DNA of 64,000 nt from Azospirillum humicireducens. GTDB lineage: Bacteria > Pseudomonadota > Alphaproteobacteria > Azospirillales > Azospirillaceae. The notes beneath the pieces were generated by a model, which was given only the letters and a program-made list of their open reading frames with translations, did no database searches and was not told where the DNA came from. The translations under genes were made by a program, and so were the position numbers. Location of the stretch: NCBI RefSeq assembly GCF_001639105.2, contig NZ_CP015285.1, forward strand, positions 1,914,501 through 1,978,500, read 5' to 3'. This document shows, piece by piece, positions 1 to 9,716 of the stretch; position 1 is the first letter of the stretch, and each line of letters opens with the position of its first letter.

Positions 1-314
1 CCGGACGTGACGAAGCTCTTCACGAAATCGATCGCCTTGGGCTCCAGCCTCAGCGCATCCGGGTTGATCACGCCCCCCGGCAGCAGCAGTGCATCATAGA
101 GGCCGGCATCGGCCTGGTCGAGCGTGACGTCCACATCGACCATGTCGCCGCGGTCATGGTGATTCCAGCCCTGGATCTGCCCGGCCTTGGGCGCGACCAC
201 ATGCACGGTGGCGCCGGCGTCGCGGAGCGCCTTCACCGGTTCGGTCAGTTCCACCTGTTCGAAGCCGTCGGTGGCGAGGACGGCGACGGTCTTGCCGTCG
301 AGTTTCTGAGCCAT
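1..314 (-). CDS. DJ-1/PfpI-family protein (type 1 glutamine amidotransferase-like), partial
   Basis: The first 104 residues are visible; the C-terminus runs off the left edge. The start MAQKLDGKTVAVL, the segment GFEQVELTEP and the loop LLLPGGVINPDALR are typical of the PfpI/YhbO/DJ-1 family, whose members are small cytosolic cysteine proteins linked to stress and glycation repair. The nucleophilic Cys that follows this part in the family lies outside the window, so activity cannot be judged. GGAG sits just before the ATG. It is transcribed divergently from the exported protein at 472, with a GGAAC-N16-GGTT promoter candidate of its own, so co-induction under general stress is inferred. Family assignment is firm; the substrate is unknown. 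Confidence 0.85.
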   Translation of the reverse strand, partial: MAQKLDGKTVAVLATDGFEQVELTEPVKALRDAGATVHVVAPKAGQIQGWNHHDRGDMVDVDVTLDQADAGLYDALLLPGGVINPDALRLEPKAIDFVKSFVTS

Positions 315-374
315 GGAGGGGTCTCCTTCGCTGTGCATCGCGTTGAAGGCCATTGCGTTGGCCTATCCCGCAGC

Positions 375-399
375 AACCGGATTACCCCTGGATGGTTCC
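375..399 (-). promoter_or_regulatory. EcfG-type (general stress sigma) promoter candidate for the PfpI gene
   Basis: Read on the minus strand, GGAAC (399-395) and GGTT (378-375) are separated by exactly 16 bases. The alphaproteobacterial EcfG consensus is GGAAC-N16/17-cGTT. The predicted start point is about 50 bases before the ATG at 314. Confidence 0.5.
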
Positions 400-402
400 C
401 TG

Positions 403-427
403 GGAACCGTTCCTCAATTCCTATGTT
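403..427 (+). promoter_or_regulatory. EcfG-type promoter candidate for the exported protein at 472
   Basis: GGAAC (403-407), 16 bases, then TGTT (424-427). Together with the opposite-strand element, the two -35 boxes form a perfect 15-base palindrome GGTTCCCTGGGAACC at 394-408. Confidence 0.5.
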
Positions 428-471
428 GATTGTGACATACGAGACACACATCAGTGAAGGGAGCCCGATCC

Positions 472-828
472 ATGCGGTTCCAGACCCTGTTGACCGGCCT
501 TGCGCTTACGGCGACCCTATCCATTGCCCACGCCGAGTCGGCGCTGGCCGCCGATCCGCGCGGCGGTGATGACCTCGTCGGCGTCGAGGTGACCGGCCTG
601 CTGGGCGAAGAGCTGGGCCAGATCGTTTCCGTTTCCCCGGCCTCCAGCGGCAAGGACGACAGCGTCCTGGTCGAGGCCAGCGGGATGCTGGACGTCGGCC
701 ACCGATTCTTCACCGTCCACCGCTCGCAATTGACGCCGGGCGAGGCCGAGGACACCGTCACCTACAGGAAGACCGCGCAGGAGGTGATCCGCCGCCTGCA
801 CAACGACACCCAGGTCGCGGAGCGCTGA
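472..828 (+). CDS. Small exported PRC-barrel-like protein
   Basis: 118 residues. The first 26 or so form a signal peptide (basic MRFQ, hydrophobic core, then A-rich cleavage region ending near ALAA). The mature part contains LVGVEVTGLLGEELGQI, the pattern of a PRC-barrel beta unit, and ends in a helix with RRLHNDTQ. I chose the ATG at 472 rather than the GTG at 454 because GAAGGG lies about 10 bases before it and the signal peptide then starts cleanly. The EcfG-like promoter upstream suggests a stress-induced periplasmic protein. The PRC-barrel call rests on pattern only; function is unknown. Confidence 0.7.
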   Translation: MRFQTLLTGLALTATLSIAHAESALAADPRGGDDLVGVEVTGLLGEELGQIVSVSPASSGKDDSVLVEASGMLDVGHRFFTVHRSQLTPGEAEDTVTYRKTAQEVIRRLHNDTQVAER

Positions 829-856
829 ACCGGCGCTCCGCCGGCCGCCTGGTCAC

Positions 857-1336
857 TCAGGCGATCTGGCTCTGTTCGGGCTCGTCGGGATGGCAAGGTT
901 TGCAGCCGGTGGGCCAGGGCTCGCCCAGATCCTCCACCACCATGCGCCAGGACGGCGCATCCAGGCGAACGCAGCCGCCGCCGGCGAATTGCAGGGCGAC
1001 GCCGCCCTCCACCGTCTCCATCGACAGCAGTTCCAGCATCCGGCCGCGGTCCTTCAGGTCGAATCCGCGCAGCTTGGCCCCGGTCACCCCCTCCACCCGC
1101 AAGCCGCAATGGACCCGCTCGTAGGGAGCCAGATCGTCGTCGTCGGCGGTGGGGCCGGGCCGGGGCCGGTCGGCGGACTCCCAGCGGAAGCGGTTGACGA
1201 CCATGACGAACCGCTTCTCGTCGGGCTGGAAGCACATGTCGCCAATCGGCAGGATGGCGTCCTGAAGGCAGGCGGAGACGACCTTCAGGTCTTCCTCATC
1301 CTCGGCACGCAGGCGGATCGGGGTGATGGCCGTCAT
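857..1336 (-). CDS. DUF2948 family protein
   Basis: 159 residues, cytosolic, no membrane segment. It starts MTAITPIRLRAEDEEDL and contains FVMVVNRFRWE and the late segment LQFAGGGCVRLD. This is the conserved alphaproteobacterial DUF2948 family, which is often encoded between murA and hisD. Here it lies directly downstream of murA on the same strand (64 bases), matching that arrangement, but hisD is not seen in this window. Function is unknown. The ATG at 1336 is used because upstream codons in the open frame do not resemble the family. Confidence 0.75.
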   Translation of the reverse strand: MTAITPIRLRAEDEEDLKVVSACLQDAILPIGDMCFQPDEKRFVMVVNRFRWESADRPRPGPTADDDDLAPYERVHCGLRVEGVTGAKLRGFDLKDRGRMLELLSMETVEGGVALQFAGGGCVRLDAPSWRMVVEDLGEPWPTGCKPCHPDEPEQSQIA

Positions 1337-1400
1337 AATCGGGGGCACCTCTCGGGAAAGGCCAACCTCAAGGGGAAGGCGGGAGGGGCACCCCCGCCGC

Positions 1401-2693
<1,293 letters not shown>

Positions 2694-2746
2694 GGACCTG
2701 TTTCTTTCGCGGATACGCTCTAACGAGCGATCGGAGTTAGGAGTGC

Positions 2747-3301
2747 TCAGAGCCGGGGCAGCGTGACGCCCTTCTGCCCCATGTATTTGCCGGACTTGTC
2801 GGCGTAGGACACCTCGCAGACGCTGTCGCCCTTCAGGAACAGGAACTGGCACAGTCCCTCGTTCGCATAGACCTTGGCGGGCAGCGGGGTGGTGTTGGAG
2901 ATTTCCAGAGTGACGTGGCCTTCCCACTCCGGCTCCAGCGGGGTGACGTTCACGATCAGCCCGCAGCGGGCATAGGTGCTCTTGCCCAGGCAGATGACCA
3001 GAACGTCGCGCGGGATGCGGAAATACTCAACCGTACGGGCCAGCGCGAAACTGTTCGGCGGAATGATGCAGACGTCGGTCTTGCGGTCGACAAAGCTCGA
3101 ATCGTCGAAACGCTTCGGGTCGACGATGGCATTGTCGACGTTGGTGAAGATCTTGAATTCGTCGGCGACCCGGGCGTCGTAGCCGTAGGACGACACGCCG
3201 TAGGAAATCACGCCTTCGCGCTTCTGGGTCTCGACGAAGGGCTCGATCATGCCCTTGGTCTCGGCCATCTCGCGGATCCAGCTGTCCGGCATGATGCCCA
3301 T
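2747..3301 (-). CDS. dcd: dCTP deaminase
   Basis: 184 residues, close to the E. coli enzyme. It deaminates dCTP to dUTP for thymidylate synthesis. The sequence shows [14 protein letters not shown] near the N-terminus, [12 protein letters not shown], and the catalytic segment [12 protein letters not shown] that carries the conserved Glu. The ATG at 3301 (MGIMPDSWI) is preceded by AAGGAG at good spacing; MPDSWI three codons later is possible. murA follows after 53 bases, so the two may be co-transcribed. Confidence 0.95.
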   Translation of the reverse strand: MGIMPDSWIREMAETKGMIEPFVETQKREGVISYGVSSYGYDARVADEFKIFTNVDNAIVDPKRFDDSSFVDRKTDVCIIPPNSFALARTVEYFRIPRDVLVICLGKSTYARCGLIVNVTPLEPEWEGHVTLEISNTTPLPAKVYANEGLCQFLFLKGDSVCEVSYADKSGKYMGQKGVTLPRL

Positions 3302-3465
3302 CGCGGGGGTACTCCTTGGCGTATCGTTTGGATGGAGGGGTCGTGAAGGCTGGTTTGTAGCCGAGCACGCGGCGGCGCTCAAGGAAAGCGAGGCCGCTTG
3401 GCGCGCATGGACGGTTCTTTATCACGGCGCTGGTCTTGCGCGCGGCGGCGTCTAAGCTCCCAACC

Positions 3466-3897
3466 ATGATCAGAAACTTCACCCTGTCCGTGACGGACAC
3501 CCCCGCCCCGGCCGATCTGGCCGGAGTCTTCGACGGCCTGCGCGCCTACAACGAGGCGTCGCTCGGCCGCGCCTATGATCGCCGCGACCTCGTGGTGGTC
3601 GCCCGCGACGCGGACGGCACGCTGAAGGGCGGGCTGGTCGGCTACACCAACTGGGACTGGCTGTATGTCGACCTGCTGTGGGTGGATGACTCCACGCGCG
3701 GCAGCGGTCTCGGCGGTCGGTTGATGGCTGCGGCGGAGACGGAGGCGAAAGTCCGCGGCTGCCGCTGGTCGCGGCTTTACACCTACGACTTCCAGGCGCC
3801 GGGCTTCTATCCGAAGCAGGGTTATCAGGTGTGGGCGGAGATGGAGGGCTATCCGCCGGGGCACAGGCAGATCTGGTTCAGGAAGGATCTGGCTTAG
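3466..3897 (+). CDS. GNAT family N-acetyltransferase
   Basis: 143 residues. The acetyl-CoA binding motif A reads DLLWVDDSTRGSGLGGRLM (R-G-x-G-x-G/A form), followed by the motif B region GFYPKQGYQVWAEMEGYP. Short single-domain GNAT proteins of this type acetylate small amines or protein N-termini; the acceptor is unknown here. It is transcribed away from dcd, with a palindromic repeat just after the stop codon. Confidence 0.85.
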   Translation: MIRNFTLSVTDTPAPADLAGVFDGLRAYNEASLGRAYDRRDLVVVARDADGTLKGGLVGYTNWDWLYVDLLWVDDSTRGSGLGGRLMAAAETEAKVRGCRWSRLYTYDFQAPGFYPKQGYQVWAEMEGYPPGHRQIWFRKDLA

Positions 3898-3918
3898 CAG
3901 GCATATCTAGCAGCGCTA

Positions 3919-3966
3919 CCCTCCCGCCTAACCTCCCGCGCCCAGCGGGGAAGGTTGGGCGGGGGG
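3919..3966. repeat. GC-rich intergenic palindrome (REP-like)
   Basis: CCTCCCGCCTAACCT is followed by CCCGC / GCGGG and then the imperfect complement AGGTTGGGCGGGGGG. It is one of at least four related palindromes in this window (see 13230, 25842, 43824) and sits between the convergent GNAT and 48-residue genes, where it could also help end transcription. Confidence 0.65.
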
Positions 3967-3987
3967 CACGGACGCCTTGCGCCCCGC

Positions 3988-4134
3988 TCACTCTCCCCGC
4001 TGCCGGGCCTGTTCCTTGCGCTTGCGCAGGTTCTCGCGCAGGCGGGCGGCGAGGCGTTCGTCGCGCCCCTTTGCCGCCGGCTTCGGCTTCACCGAGGCCG
4101 GCGGTTCCTTCATCGTCTCGGCGGTGTCGTCCAT
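3988..4134 (-). CDS. Small basic conserved protein
   Basis: 48 residues, starting MDDTAETMKEPP, with an Ala/Lys-rich middle and a highly basic helical tail, RLAARLRENLRKRKEQARQ. Short proteins ending in this Arg/Lys pattern recur in Alphaproteobacteria without known function. It follows the 116-residue gene on the same strand, 35 bases downstream, so the two are probably one unit. The charged helix could bind nucleic acid or a partner protein; that is a guess. Confidence 0.5.
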   Translation of the reverse strand: MDDTAETMKEPPASVKPKPAAKGRDERLAARLRENLRKRKEQARQRGE

Positions 4135-4169
4135 CGGAGCGGCTCCGCAGCCGGCCTCAATGGCCAGCC

Positions 4170-4520
4170 TCAGTGGTTGGACTGGTGCAGGATCTGGTCG
4201 CGCAGGCCGGTGTCGTACCCGACGCCGGTCGCGGTCAGGATCGCGGCGCCAGGGGTGCGCTTCACGATGCCCTTGCGCTCCAGGATGGTCCAGACCGCAT
4301 CGTTCTGCAGGCCGGTGGCGTCCTTGGCGGCGACGACGGAATGGCCGAGATGGAAATGGTTGCCGTGGGCATGCGGCAGGGCGGTGATCTGGAAGCCACC
4401 CTCCTCGTCCTCGGCCGGCTTGTTCTCCAGTCGGGCGAGCTCCTGCAGCAAGGTCAGGGTGCGCAGCTGCAGCGGGTTCAGGTTCAGCGGATTCTTCTTC
4501 GGGGGCATCGATTGTCCCAT
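4170..4520 (-). CDS. Conserved alphaproteobacterial hypothetical protein
   Basis: 116 residues, soluble. It shows NLNPLQLRTLTLLQELARL, then a His-rich stretch LPHAHGNHFHLGHSVV and a C-terminal segment KRTPGAAILTATGVGYD. The HxHGNHFHLG cluster could bind metal, which is an inference. Two in-frame starts are possible, here and at 4508 (MPPKKN); neither has a strong ribosome site. No enzymatic family recognised. Confidence 0.6.
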   Translation of the reverse strand: MGQSMPPKKNPLNLNPLQLRTLTLLQELARLENKPAEDEEGGFQITALPHAHGNHFHLGHSVVAAKDATGLQNDAVWTILERKGIVKRTPGAAILTATGVGYDTGLRDQILHQSNH

Positions 4521-4676
4521 CGGTCCTGATGTGTCGCGGTCGCGCAGTAGACCGGTAGGGCGGATCGGCTGTCAAGCATGCGAACCGCTCGGCGGACCGA
4601 CATGGATGCAGGCTGGCGCCCCGGTCGCCGCTGGGGCATAAGTCCGTCGGACCATCGTCATAAGGACCTTGAGACC

Positions 4677-5660
4677 ATGACCATCCTCGTCACCGGTGCC
4701 GCCGGCTTCATCGGATCGCATGTCGCCGCGGCTCTGCTGGACCGCGGGGAAAGCGTGCTGGGCCTCGACAACATGAGCGACTATTATGCGGTCGCCTTGA
4801 AGGAGGCGCGGCTGGCCGGGCTGACCGGCCGGCCCGGCTTCCGCTTCATCAAGGCCGACATCTCCGACCGTGCGACGGTGGAAGGGCTGTGGCCGCAGTT
4901 CGCCGACGTGACGGGCGTGGTCCATCTGGCGGCTCAGCCGGGCGTGCGCTATTCCATCGAGAATCCCTACGCCTATGTCGACGCCAACGTCACCGGTCAG
5001 GTGACGCTGTTGGAGTCGGCGCGGCGCATGCCGGCCTTGCGGCATTTCGTCTATGCCTCGACCTCGTCCGTCTACGGCGCCAACCGCAAGATGCCCTTCT
5101 CGGTGGAGGACCGGGTGGACAGCCCGGTGTCGGTCTATGCCGCCACCAAGAAGGCGGCGGAAATGCTGGCCTTCACCTACAGCCACCTCTATCAGCTGCC
5201 AATGACCGGCTTGCGATTCTTCACGGTCTACGGTCCGTGGAGCCGGCCGGACATGGCGACCTGGCTGTTCGCCGACGCCATCACCGCCGGCCGGCCGATC
5301 CGCGTCTTCAACGGCGGCAAGATGAAGCGCGACTTCACCTACATCGACGACATCGTCGCCGGCGTGCTGGCCGCCCTCGACCGCCCCGCCCCGGTCGATG
5401 CGGAGACCGGCGCCCCGCACCGCGTCTTCAACCTCGGCAACAACCGGTGCGAGGAGTTGATGCGCTTCATCACCGTGCTGGAGCAGGCGTTCGGCCGCGA
5501 GGCCGTGAAGGTGATGGAGCCGATGCAGGCCGGCGACGTGCAGGAAACCGCCGCCGACATCGGGTTGAGCCGCCAGATTCTGGGCTTCGAGCCGAAGACC
5601 CCCATCGAGATCGGCCTGCCCCGCTTCGTGGAGTGGTACAAGGGCTATCACAAGCTCTGA
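4677..5660 (+). CDS. NAD-dependent sugar epimerase, UDP-glucuronate 4-epimerase type
   Basis: 327 residues, extended short-chain dehydrogenase fold. The NAD motif is GAAGFIG (residues 8-14), the catalytic pair is YAATK, and SSVYG precedes it. YSIENPYAYVDANVTG and the C-terminal GDVQETAADIG and PIEIGLPRFVEWYKGY are diagnostic of the LspL/Cap1J-type epimerases that interconvert UDP-glucuronate and UDP-galacturonate. It is the first gene of the polysaccharide block; the WecA-like gene starts 33 bases downstream. GalA is a plausible sugar in the resulting glycan. The exact substrate cannot be proven from sequence. Confidence 0.88.
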   Translation: MTILVTGAAGFIGSHVAAALLDRGESVLGLDNMSDYYAVALKEARLAGLTGRPGFRFIKADISDRATVEGLWPQFADVTGVVHLAAQPGVRYSIENPYAYVDANVTGQVTLLESARRMPALRHFVYASTSSVYGANRKMPFSVEDRVDSPVSVYAATKKAAEMLAFTYSHLYQLPMTGLRFFTVYGPWSRPDMATWLFADAITAGRPIRVFNGGKMKRDFTYIDDIVAGVLAALDRPAPVDAETGAPHRVFNLGNNRCEELMRFITVLEQAFGREAVKVMEPMQAGDVQETAADIGLSRQILGFEPKTPIEIGLPRFVEWYKGYHKL

Positions 5661-5693
5661 CCGTCCCCCTGCCTCTCCACCACCCGAGTCACC

Positions 5694-6698
5694 ATGACGT
5701 CCACCGCTTATTCCTCCGCGCTGATCGCCGTCTTCCTGCTGTGTCTGGCCGTCGGCTGGTACCTGTCGACGCGGGTCCTGCGCTATCTGCTCGCCAGCAG
5801 CATCATGGACATCCCGAACGAGCGGTCGAGCCACCAGGCTCCCACCCCGCGCGGCGGCGGCTGGGCGGTGATGCTGACGGTGGTGCCGGTCTTCGCCGTC
5901 GCCGGGATCGTCTTCGGCCGGCCGCTGGAGACGGGGGCGGTGCTGCTGGGGACGCTGGCGCTGATGGGGGTGTCGTGGATGGATGACCGGCGCGAGCTGT
6001 CGCCTCTGCTGCGTCTGGGGGTGCAGGCGCTGGCGGTGGCGTTCGGGCTGCTGGCGCTGCCCTCCAACCAGTTGGTGTGGCAGGGCTGGCTGCCCTGGGG
6101 GCTCGACCGGGCGGCGACCGCCTTCCTGTGGCTGTGGTTCGTCAACCTCTACAATTTCATGGACGGAATCGACGGGCTGGCCGGCAGCGAGACCATCCTG
6201 ATCGGCAGCGGCGTCGCGCTGGTGTCGCTGGTGATGGGCGATTTCGGGCTGACCGGAGTCGCCGGGGCGGCGCTGGCCGGGGCGGCGGCGGGGTTCCTGA
6301 CCCACAATTGGCGGCCGGCGCGCATGTTCATGGGCGATGTCGGCAGCATCCCGCTCGGCCATATCCTGGCCTTCCTGCTGACCTCGCTGGCAGCGCGCGG
6401 CGATTGGGCGGCGGCGCTGATCCTGCCTGCCTACTACCTCACCGACGCCACCATCACGCTGCTGCGCCGGCTGCTGCGCGGCGAAAAGATCTGGAAGGCC
6501 CACCGCGAACACTTCTATCAGAAGGCCGCCAAGGGCGTCGGCCGGCATGACCGGGTGGTGTTGACCATCGTCGGCTACAGTCTCGCCCTTGTCGCCGCGG
6601 CACTGGCCGCCGGCAGCTTCGGCGCCTGGACGCTCGTGCCCGGAGCCGTGACCGTCGCTCTGTTGCTGGTGACGCTGACGCGGATGTCGAAAGCCTGA
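5694..6698 (+). CDS. WecA/WbpL-like undecaprenyl-phosphate sugar-1-phosphate transferase
   Basis: 334 residues with about ten predicted membrane spans. Motifs of the MraY/WecA superfamily are present: PNERSSHQAPTPRGGG after the first span, WMDDRRELSP, NFMDGIDGLAG and FMGDVGSIPLGH, with HREHFYQK in the last cytoplasmic loop. It would load a UDP-HexNAc (GlcNAc, or QuiNAc/FucNAc as for WbpL and rhizobial WreU) onto the lipid carrier at the inner membrane. The WbpM-like and reductase genes nearby favour a deoxy-amino sugar. The gene that follows starts 5 bases after its stop. Confidence 0.9.
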   Translation: MTSTAYSSALIAVFLLCLAVGWYLSTRVLRYLLASSIMDIPNERSSHQAPTPRGGGWAVMLTVVPVFAVAGIVFGRPLETGAVLLGTLALMGVSWMDDRRELSPLLRLGVQALAVAFGLLALPSNQLVWQGWLPWGLDRAATAFLWLWFVNLYNFMDGIDGLAGSETILIGSGVALVSLVMGDFGLTGVAGAALAGAAAGFLTHNWRPARMFMGDVGSIPLGHILAFLLTSLAARGDWAAALILPAYYLTDATITLLRRLLRGEKIWKAHREHFYQKAAKGVGRHDRVVLTIVGYSLALVAAALAAGSFGAWTLVPGAVTVALLLVTLTRMSKA

Positions 6699-6703
6699 TT
6701 CCG

Positions 6704-7543
6704 ATGACTTCCTCCTTCCTCGACCTGTCGGTCGTCCTCTTCCATCCCGATCCGGAGCTGCTGGCCCGCTCCCTCGACACCATCGGTGCTGCCGCCGACC
6801 GGCTGGCTGAAGGGGCAGGCGTGCAAACGCGCCTGTGGATCGTCGACAATGGTGCGCCGGAGGGCAGCGATACGGCATCCAGTCCGCTCCGGCCGCTGCT
6901 CGACCGCTATGCGGAGGCCGGCCGGCCACCGGTGGCACTGATCGCCGGGCACGGCAATGTCGGCTATGGCGCCGGTCACAATCTGGCGATCCGGCAGGGC
7001 GATGCGCCCTATCATCTGATCCTGAACTACGACATCCTGCTGGAATCCGACGCCCTGCTGGCCGGCTGGCGTTACATGGAGGCGCACCCGCGCACGGTCC
7101 TGCTGACGCCCAAGGTGTTCGGCCCGTCGGGCGAGCAGGAATTCCTGTGCAAGCGCCGCCCCACGGTGCTGGACCTCGGCCTGCGCGCCTTCGCCCCTGC
7201 CCCGCTCAAGCGGATGTTCGCCGCACGGCTCGACCGCTACGAGATGCGCGACGTGACCCGCGACGCCATCGTCACCGGGCTGGAGCAGGTCAGCGGCGCC
7301 TTCATGCTGTTCCGGCGCGAGGCGCTGACCCGGCTGGGCGGCTTCGACGACGGCTATTTCCTGTATTTCGAGGATTTCGACCTGTCCCGCCGGGCAATGG
7401 CTCTGGGCGAGATCGCCTATGTTCCCGAGGTGCGCATGGTGCATTTCGGCGGCAAGGCGGCGCGCAAGGGCGGCGCGCACATCCGGATGTTCGCCCGCTC
7501 CGCCCTACGCTTTTTCAACACCCACGGATGGCGGCTGGTCTGA
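6704..7543 (+). CDS. Glycosyltransferase family 2, WbbL/rhamnosyltransferase-like
   Basis: 279 residues, GT-A fold. The N-terminal DLSVVLFHPDPELL, the nucleotide loop GHGNVGYGAGHN, the DXD-like NYDILLESDAL and the late acidic motif YFEDFDLSRR match family 2 transferases that add the second sugar to a lipid-linked primer. Its 3' end overlaps the end of the opposite-strand glycosyltransferase by 39 bases. It is in a tight run with the WecA-like gene, so it probably acts on that product. Confidence 0.87.
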   Translation: MTSSFLDLSVVLFHPDPELLARSLDTIGAAADRLAEGAGVQTRLWIVDNGAPEGSDTASSPLRPLLDRYAEAGRPPVALIAGHGNVGYGAGHNLAIRQGDAPYHLILNYDILLESDALLAGWRYMEAHPRTVLLTPKVFGPSGEQEFLCKRRPTVLDLGLRAFAPAPLKRMFAARLDRYEMRDVTRDAIVTGLEQVSGAFMLFRREALTRLGGFDDGYFLYFEDFDLSRRAMALGEIAYVPEVRMVHFGGKAARKGGAHIRMFARSALRFFNTHGWRLV

Positions 7544-8554
7544 GCTGTGCGACTTCCGCAATCCCGGACGGCCGCGGGTCTTCAGCAGCAGCGGGTTCCA
7601 GGCGATCATGCGGGCGACCTGCCACAGCGTGGCCTTGCGGCCGCGCTGGATGACTCGGCGCTTGGCGATCATGCGCGGCAGGCCGCACAGCGCGTCGCGG
7701 ATGCCGCGGCCGATGGCGCCTGTGCGCCCGCTGCCCAGGCTGCGCACCACCAGATAGACCACCAGCAGCGCATGGCCGACGAAGGCCAGCGGCAGCAGCG
7801 GCAGCGGCATGTTCTTCACCATGGTCCACACCAGATTGCGGACGCCGTGATACTGGGCGAAGGTGCCGTACTGCTTGGACACGCCGCTGCTGACATGCTC
7901 CACCACCGCGTCGCCGGCCTGCACGGCCGGACCGCCGCAGAGCCGGATGCGGAAGCCGAGATCGACATCTTCGCAATAGCAGAAGAAATCCTCGTCGAAA
8001 CCGCCGACGGACTCGAAATAATCGCGCCGGTACATGGCGGCGGCGGCACAGGGTGAGAAGACCGTCCCGCTGTAATAGGGCGGCTTCAGAATGCGGCGGT
8101 AATTGACCCGCCAGGCGAAGCCGAAGATGGAATACTGGTCGCCCTCGCCGTCGATCATGCGGGGATCGTGCGAGAAGAGCTGGGTCGAGCCGAACATCGC
8201 CACGTCGGGCTGCGCGCGGGCGGCAGCCTGCAGCCGCTCCATCCAGTCGCGGCGCGGAAAGGCGTCGGGGTTCAGCGTGACGATCCAGGGAACGGTGGCA
8301 CTGGCGGCGCCGACATTGTTGGCCTTGGCGAACCCCACATTCGTGTCCGACCGGATCATGCGGAATCGCGGATCGGCAGGCAAAGCGATGGCGTCGACGT
8401 CCTTCGAGGCGTTATCGACGATCACCACCTCGAAAGCGGGATCGGTCTGGTCGAGCAGACAGCCAATGACGCGATTGACGAAGTCGGCGCAATTAAAGCT
8501 GACGATGATGATTCGGCTGTGCCGATCATTCGCATCGTCCACGAGATGTGACAT
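7505..8554 (-). CDS. Glycosyltransferase family 2
   Basis: 349 residues. The sequence shows RIIIVSFNCADFV at the start, VDNASKD, the loop SDTNVGFAKANNVG, the DXD-like LNPDAFP and the acceptor-site motif FFCYCEDVDLGFRIRL. A hydrophobic C-terminal stretch around LPLLPLAFVGHALLVVYLV suggests membrane association. It is the only gene of the polysaccharide block on the minus strand and converges on the other GT2 gene with overlapping 3' ends. Acceptor and donor are unknown. Confidence 0.88.
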   Translation of the reverse strand: MSHLVDDANDRHSRIIIVSFNCADFVNRVIGCLLDQTDPAFEVVIVDNASKDVDAIALPADPRFRMIRSDTNVGFAKANNVGAASATVPWIVTLNPDAFPRRDWMERLQAAARAQPDVAMFGSTQLFSHDPRMIDGEGDQYSIFGFAWRVNYRRILKPPYYSGTVFSPCAAAAMYRRDYFESVGGFDEDFFCYCEDVDLGFRIRLCGGPAVQAGDAVVEHVSSGVSKQYGTFAQYHGVRNLVWTMVKNMPLPLLPLAFVGHALLVVYLVVRSLGSGRTGAIGRGIRDALCGLPRMIAKRRVIQRGRKATLWQVARMIAWNPLLLKTRGRPGLRKSHSSDQPPSVGVEKA

Positions 8555-8726
8555 GTCTTGGTAGCGTCCTTATTCACGCGTCCCTTTCCAGCTTATAGCC
8601 ATTCCTTGCATCGACCGAAAGCCGGAAAAGGGACGTGGGACTTTGCGCCATGGCGCACCCTGGCCAAACCGGATAATAAATCGCCGCTCAATCCATCATC
8701 CGAACCAAGTCCGGACCATCCAGCAC

Positions 8727-9671
8727 ATGCGCGTTCTCCTGACCGGCGCCACCGGCTTCGTCGGCCGCCACACCCTCCCGCTGCTGGCCGCCCACGGACA
8801 CCGGGTGCGCGCGGCACTGCGCACCGCCTCGGAAGGACCGTGGGAGCCGGCGGTCGTCGGCGACATCGGCCCCGGCACCGACTGGACCGCCGCACTCGCC
8901 GGCGTCGACGCCGTGATCCACATGGCGGCCCGCGTCCATGTCATGCGCGACACCGCCGCAGACCCGCTGGCCGAGTTCCGCCGCGTCAACAGCGCCGGCA
9001 CCGTCCGGCTGGCGGAGCAGGCCGCTGCGGCCGGGGTGAAGCGCTTCGTCTTCCTCAGCAGCATCAAGGCGATGGTGGATGAAAGCCGCCCCGCTCCGCT
9101 GGATGCGGCAACAGCGCCCGACCCGCACAGCCCCTACGGCCTGTCGAAGCTGGAGGCCGAACGCGCGCTGGCGGAGATCGCCGCCCGCACCGGCATGGAG
9201 GTCGCGGTGATCCGCCCGCCGCTGGTCTACGGCCCCGGCGCCGCCGGCAACATGCGCGCCCTGCTGAAACTGGTGGCGACCGGCCTGCCGCTGCCACTGG
9301 GCGGCATCCGCAACCGGCGCAGCCTGATCTATGTCGGCAACCTCGCCGACGCGGTGGTGACGGTGCTGGAGCATCCCGACGCTGCAGGACAGACCTTCCT
9401 GGTCCAGGATGGCGAGCCGCTGTCGACCGCCGATCTGGTTCGCGCCATCGCCGCCGCGCTCGACCGGCCGGCCCGGCTGATTCCGGTGCCCCAGGGTCTG
9501 ATGGCGCTGGCCGCGGCGCTGACCGGGACGCGGGCTGTGTTCGACCGTCTGGCCGGCACGCTGACGGTGGATGACGGCCCCATCCGCAACAGGCTGGGCT
9601 GGCGCCCGCCCCATGACCTAGCGACCGGGTTGCGCGCCACCGCGGAATGGTTCAAAGCTACCCGCGGCTGA
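8727..9671 (+). CDS. NAD-dependent epimerase/dehydratase, WbpV/WbpK/WreQ-like 4-reductase candidate
   Basis: 314 residues. NAD motif GATGFVG (residues 7-13), the LSSIKAM strand and the catalytic YGLSK with RPPLVYGPGAAGNM after it. Short-chain enzymes with this profile, next to a WbpM-type dehydratase, reduce the 4-keto intermediate to UDP-QuiNAc or UDP-FucNAc; UDP-glucose 4-epimerase-like activity is the alternative. The WbpM-like gene begins 45 bases downstream on the same strand, which supports the reductase role. The ATG at 8727 (MRVLLTG) fits the Rossmann start. Confidence 0.8.
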   Translation: MRVLLTGATGFVGRHTLPLLAAHGHRVRAALRTASEGPWEPAVVGDIGPGTDWTAALAGVDAVIHMAARVHVMRDTAADPLAEFRRVNSAGTVRLAEQAAAAGVKRFVFLSSIKAMVDESRPAPLDAATAPDPHSPYGLSKLEAERALAEIAARTGMEVAVIRPPLVYGPGAAGNMRALLKLVATGLPLPLGGIRNRRSLIYVGNLADAVVTVLEHPDAAGQTFLVQDGEPLSTADLVRAIAAALDRPARLIPVPQGLMALAAALTGTRAVFDRLAGTLTVDDGPIRNRLGWRPPHDLATGLRATAEWFKATRG

Positions 9672-9716
9672 TCGCAAAGTCGAAACACGCCGAACGAATG
9701 AACAAGGTTTAGCGGC

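Noticed and set aside
4572..6938. A 788-codon minus-strand open frame across the epimerase and WecA-like genes
   Set aside because: Same composition artefact; the plus-strand genes have full catalytic motifs.
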